DNA of 43,256 bases from Caulobacter sp. S45. GTDB taxonomy: Bacteria > Pseudomonadota > Alphaproteobacteria > Caulobacterales > Caulobacteraceae. The position numbers were made by a program, and so were the translations under genes. The notes beneath the pieces are model-generated. The model worked only from the letters and a program-made list of their open reading frames with translations. It was not told the origin of the DNA and made no database searches. Each line of letters opens with the position of its first letter. Position 1 is the first letter of the stretch. The stretch is taken from positions 1-43,256 of the forward strand of contig NZ_CAHJWH010000007.1 in assembly GCF_903642205.1 (NCBI RefSeq). The letters are read 5' to 3'. Below are positions 40,800 through 43,256 of this stretch, in pieces.

Positions 40800-41912
40800 A
40801 TGACCAGCCCCGCCGCCTTGTTCAGCCCCTTCAGGCTGAAGTCGATCACCCTGCCCAACCGGATCGTCATGGCGCCCATGACGCGCTCCTTCTCCCCGGG
40901 CGGCGTGGCGACGCCGGAGGTGGCGGCCTATTACCGGCGCCGCGCCGAGAACCAGGTGGGCCTGATCATCACCGAGGGTACAGGCGTCGCGCGCCCGGCC
41001 TCGCTGAACGATCCCAACATCCCGCGCTTCCACGGCGACAAGGAACTCGCGGCCTGGAAGGTGGTGGTGGACCAGGTGCACGCCGCGGACGGCCTGATCG
41101 CGCCCCAGCTCTGGCACGTCGGCGCCGTCCGCTCCCGCGAGAAGGACTGGAGCCCGTCCGGCCCCTATGACAGCCCTTCGGGGCTCTCTTCCCCCGGCAA
41201 GCCGTTCGGCGAGCCGATGAGCGAGGCGGACGTGGCCGACACCATCTCGGCCTTCGGGCGGGCCGCCGCCGACGCCGAGCGGCTGGGCTTCGACGCAGTG
41301 GAGCTGCACGGCGCCCACGGATACCTGATCGACCAGTTCTTCTGGCACGAGGTCAACGTGCGCGGCGACCGCTACGGCGGCGACTCCATCCTGGAGCGCG
41401 GCCGCTTCGCCGCCGACATCCTGCGCGAGGTGCGCCGCGCCGTCAGCCCCGGCTACCCGGTCATCATCCGCCTCTCCCAGTGGAAGCAGCAGGCCTTTGA
41501 GGCGCGCCTGGCGCATACGCCCGACGAGATGGGCCGGTGGCTGGGCCTGCTCGCCGACGCCGGCGCGGACGCCTTCCACTGCTCGCAGCGGCGGTTCTGG
41601 GAGCCGGAGTTCCCCGACGTCGACGGCTCGGACCTGAACTTCGCCGGCTGGGCCAAGAAGTTGACCGGCCTGCCGACCATCACCGTGGGCTCGGTGGGAC
41701 TTGCCGGAGAGTTCATCGCCACCTTTGCCGGCGAATCTTCCAAGCCCGCCTCGCTCGACGAGCTGATGCGCCGCTTCGAACGCGGCGAGTTCGACCTGGT
41801 GGGCGTCGGTCGCGCCCTGTTGCAGGACCCAGCCTGGGTGACCAAGGTCCATCAGGGCCGGACTGGCGAACTCGCCGACTTCACCCGTGAAGCGCTGATG
41901 ACGCTGAGCTGA
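40800..41912 (+). CDS. Old Yellow Enzyme family NADH:flavin oxidoreductase
   Basis: This 370-residue FMN-dependent enzyme is of the OYE/xenobiotic reductase group. It opens LFSPFRLKSITLPNRIVMAP and has LIITEGTGVARPAS, the substrate-binding LHGAHGYLIDQFFW and the phosphate-binding VGVGRALLQDP. It would reduce activated alkenes or similar compounds with NAD(P)H. The ATG at 40800 matches the family start. The 143-base gap after the anti-sigma gene leaves room for its own promoter. Confidence 0.92.
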   Translation: MTSPAALFSPFRLKSITLPNRIVMAPMTRSFSPGGVATPEVAAYYRRRAENQVGLIITEGTGVARPASLNDPNIPRFHGDKELAAWKVVVDQVHAADGLIAPQLWHVGAVRSREKDWSPSGPYDSPSGLSSPGKPFGEPMSEADVADTISAFGRAAADAERLGFDAVELHGAHGYLIDQFFWHEVNVRGDRYGGDSILERGRFAADILREVRRAVSPGYPVIIRLSQWKQQAFEARLAHTPDEMGRWLGLLADAGADAFHCSQRRFWEPEFPDVDGSDLNFAGWAKKLTGLPTITVGSVGLAGEFIATFAGESSKPASLDELMRRFERGEFDLVGVGRALLQDPAWVTKVHQGRTGELADFTREALMTLS

Positions 41913-41968
41913 GCTCGCCGCCCCTTGTTACCTTTTCCCGTTCTGCAGGGGAGAGATGACAGCTGGCC

Positions 41969-42640
41969 TCAGATCTCCAGCAGGCGGTCGCTGATCGTGT
42001 TCTCGTGCGGTCCTTGGCTCGGAAAGTGAGCGGCCAAGGCCTCGCCGCACAGCTCCACCGCGCGGATGTAGCCTTGGGCCGGCCGGCCCTTCTGCATCCC
42101 ATCCTGCATCGCGGCGATGGCGGCGTTCCAAGTCTTGTCGCCGACTGCGGCATGAATTGCATCGTCGGCCAGCAGCTCCACCCGCCGGTCTTGCTGAGAC
42201 GCGAAGATCACCACGCCTGTGCGACCCGGCGACAGGTGCAGCCCGGTGGCCAGGAACTGTTGAAGCGCCGCCCTGTGCACGCGATGGCGCTTCAGCGGCG
42301 CAGGCGTCAGGAGGCGGCGCACCCGGGGGATAGAGGCCAGGCCCGCCACCACGGTGAACAGCACCACCTGCAGCAGGCCATAGGCCTCCAGCGCCCGAGT
42401 GAGTGTGGCCGCTGGAGCCGCGCTGGCGCTCCAGTCCCTGGGCGTCAGCGCCTCGGCGGGCGCACCGGTCAGCAGCGCCAGCGGCGGCGCGATCAGGGCC
42501 ACCGCGATCGCCCAGGCCAGCGGCACCTCGCGGTAGTTGGACACCTCCCGCGCCAGGATGCAGACGATCTCGCCGGTGGTGCGCGCCTCCGCGGCGCCTA
42601 CGGCGGCTGCGATCTTCTGGTGGTCGGCCTCGCTCAGCAT
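41969..42640 (-). CDS. TPM-domain membrane protein
   Basis: This 223-residue protein has a TPM (Psb32/YgcG-type) domain beginning ADHQKIAAAVGAAEARTTGE, then two membrane helices (AWAIAVALIAPPLALLTG and LQVVLFTVVAGLAS), and a second TPM-like segment with VIFASQQDRRVELLADDAIH. Its ATG comes one base after the stop of the upstream TPM gene, so they are coupled. The biochemical role of these membrane TPM proteins is not established. Confidence 0.82.
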   Translation of the reverse strand: MLSEADHQKIAAAVGAAEARTTGEIVCILAREVSNYREVPLAWAIAVALIAPPLALLTGAPAEALTPRDWSASAAPAATLTRALEAYGLLQVVLFTVVAGLASIPRVRRLLTPAPLKRHRVHRAALQQFLATGLHLSPGRTGVVIFASQQDRRVELLADDAIHAAVGDKTWNAAIAAMQDGMQKGRPAQGYIRAVELCGEALAAHFPSQGPHENTISDRLLEI

Positions 42641-42641
42641 G

Positions 42642-43256
42642 TCACCAGCCCCCTGAGGCTCCGCCGCCGCCGAAGGAGCCGCCTCCGCCGCTGAAGCCGC
42701 CTCCGCCTCCGCCTCCGCTGAAACCGCCCCCGTCGTCGTTGTCCCGGCCGAAGCCGTCTCCGCCCAGGAACATCAGCGGCAGCGCCCAGCCGAGCCCTCC
42801 ACCCCTGCGGCCGCCGCGGAAGAAGGCGGAAATGACGAAGATGAACAGCAGGAAGGAGAAGATCGAACCGAACACCTCGTGATGGCGGCCCTGCGGCTGC
42901 GCCTCCTGCTGAGCCTGGACCGCCGCCGCCTGCTGCGCCTGGGCCTGGGCGGTTGCGGGATCGAGGCCGAGCTGCTGGATGATCGCGTCGGTCCCGGCCA
43001 CCACGCCGCCCGGCACGTCGCCCTGGCGGAAGCGCGGCAGCACCTGGCTATTGAGGATGACGCTGGACATGGCGTCCGTGAGCACCGGCTCCAGGCCGTA
43101 GCCGACCTCGATGCGGGTCTTCTTCTCGGACGGCGCGACGATGAACAGGGCGCCTGTGTTCTTGCCCTTCTGCCCAATTTCCCAGGCGCGGCCGAGCTGG
43201 TAGCCGTAGTCGGCGATGTCGTCGCCCTGCAGCGACGACAGAGTGACCACGACGAG
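42642..43256 (-). CDS. TPM-domain protein with Gly-rich tail (5' end cut by window)
   Basis: The gene runs off the right edge, so its N-terminus, including the expected signal peptide, is missing. The visible ~204 residues start within the TPM domain (LSSLQGDDIADYGYQLGRAW, then KTRIEVGYGLEPVLTDAMSS). They continue through a Gln/Ala linker and a membrane helix (IFSFLLFIFVISAFFRGG), and end in a long Gly/Ser/Phe-rich tail (GGGFSGGGGGGGFSGGGGSF, then GGGGASGGW). This is the YgcG-like organisation. It precedes the smaller TPM gene by one base. Confidence 0.85.
   Translation of the reverse strand, partial: LVVVTLSSLQGDDIADYGYQLGRAWEIGQKGKNTGALFIVAPSEKKTRIEVGYGLEPVLTDAMSSVILNSQVLPRFRQGDVPGGVVAGTDAIIQQLGLDPATAQAQAQQAAAVQAQQEAQPQGRHHEVFGSIFSFLLFIFVISAFFRGGRRGGGLGWALPLMFLGGDGFGRDNDDGGGFSGGGGGGGFSGGGGSFGGGGASGGW

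Noticed and set aside
42642-42740. Low-complexity GGN repeats as a PE-PGRS-like or repeat element
   Set aside because: It is the Gly/Ser/Phe-rich C-terminal tail common in YgcG-like TPM proteins.

Overview
The window is very GC-rich, densely packed alphaproteobacterial chromosome. Several features point to Caulobacteraceae (Caulobacter or Phenylobacterium type), although no rRNA or other species marker is present. These are the bacterial sphingolipid genes in the form known from Caulobacter crescentus (serine palmitoyltransferase, dedicated ACP, acyl-ACP synthetase, ceramide reductase, GNAT-like ceramide synthase), a lipA-coq10/ratA pair, and an ECF sigma/anti-sigma pair. No tRNA, rRNA, CRISPR array, IS element or phage module is recognisable.

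Layout. 1-425 is non-coding with a terminator-like hairpin and a 29-bp inverted repeat. 426-3019 is housekeeping: a CinA/PncC amidase, then a leftward run of 2OG-Fe(II) oxygenase, lipA and a COQ10-like START protein. 3247-5778 is a hybrid histidine kinase. 5775-25399 is the main feature, a ~20-kb sphingolipid/envelope-lipid locus. It holds the leftward operon aasR-cerR-acpR-spt (9990 to 5775), divergent bcerS (10167-11324), two polytopic polyprenyl-phosphate-sugar transferases (11360-14456), a CDP-alcohol phosphotransferase (14524-15429), an MsbA-like ABC exporter (15416-17197), an inositol-phosphate-cytidylyltransferase-like enzyme (17347-18084), a single-chain LptF-LptG-like fusion (18098-20371), a secreted DUF2141 protein, a phospholipase D-fold enzyme, a GT4 glycosyltransferase, a GH1-like glycosidase and a phosphopantetheinyl transferase. 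25349-28736 carries a ROK sugar kinase and panD, panC and panB. 29012-36641 is mixed metabolism: SDR, thioesterase, spermidine-synthase-like protein, MDR oxidoreductase, TPR/aspartyl hydroxylase, AsmA-like protein, ABM monooxygenase and GNAT. 36696-37845 holds small uncharacterised leftward genes. 38208-41912 has a PHB depolymerase-type esterase, an ECF sigma/anti-sigma pair and an Old Yellow Enzyme. 41969-43256 holds two TPM-domain membrane proteins, the upstream one cut by the window edge.

How it fits together (inference). AasR loads a fatty acid on AcpR, and the PPTase at 24704 could install the AcpR phosphopantetheine. Spt condenses serine with the acyl group, bCerS N-acylates the product and CerR reduces the oxo group. 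The cytidylyltransferase plus CDP-alcohol transferase would add a phospho-polyol or phosphoglycerate-type headgroup inside the cell, and GT4 would add a sugar. The ABC protein would flip the lipid, the ArnT-like enzymes would decorate it in the periplasm, and the LptF/G fusion would drive its extraction towards the outer membrane. This would be an LPS-like, dedicated sphingolipid production and export line. The ceramide core is established biology. The fused LptFG exporter and the particular headgroup enzyme set are the parts that look new.
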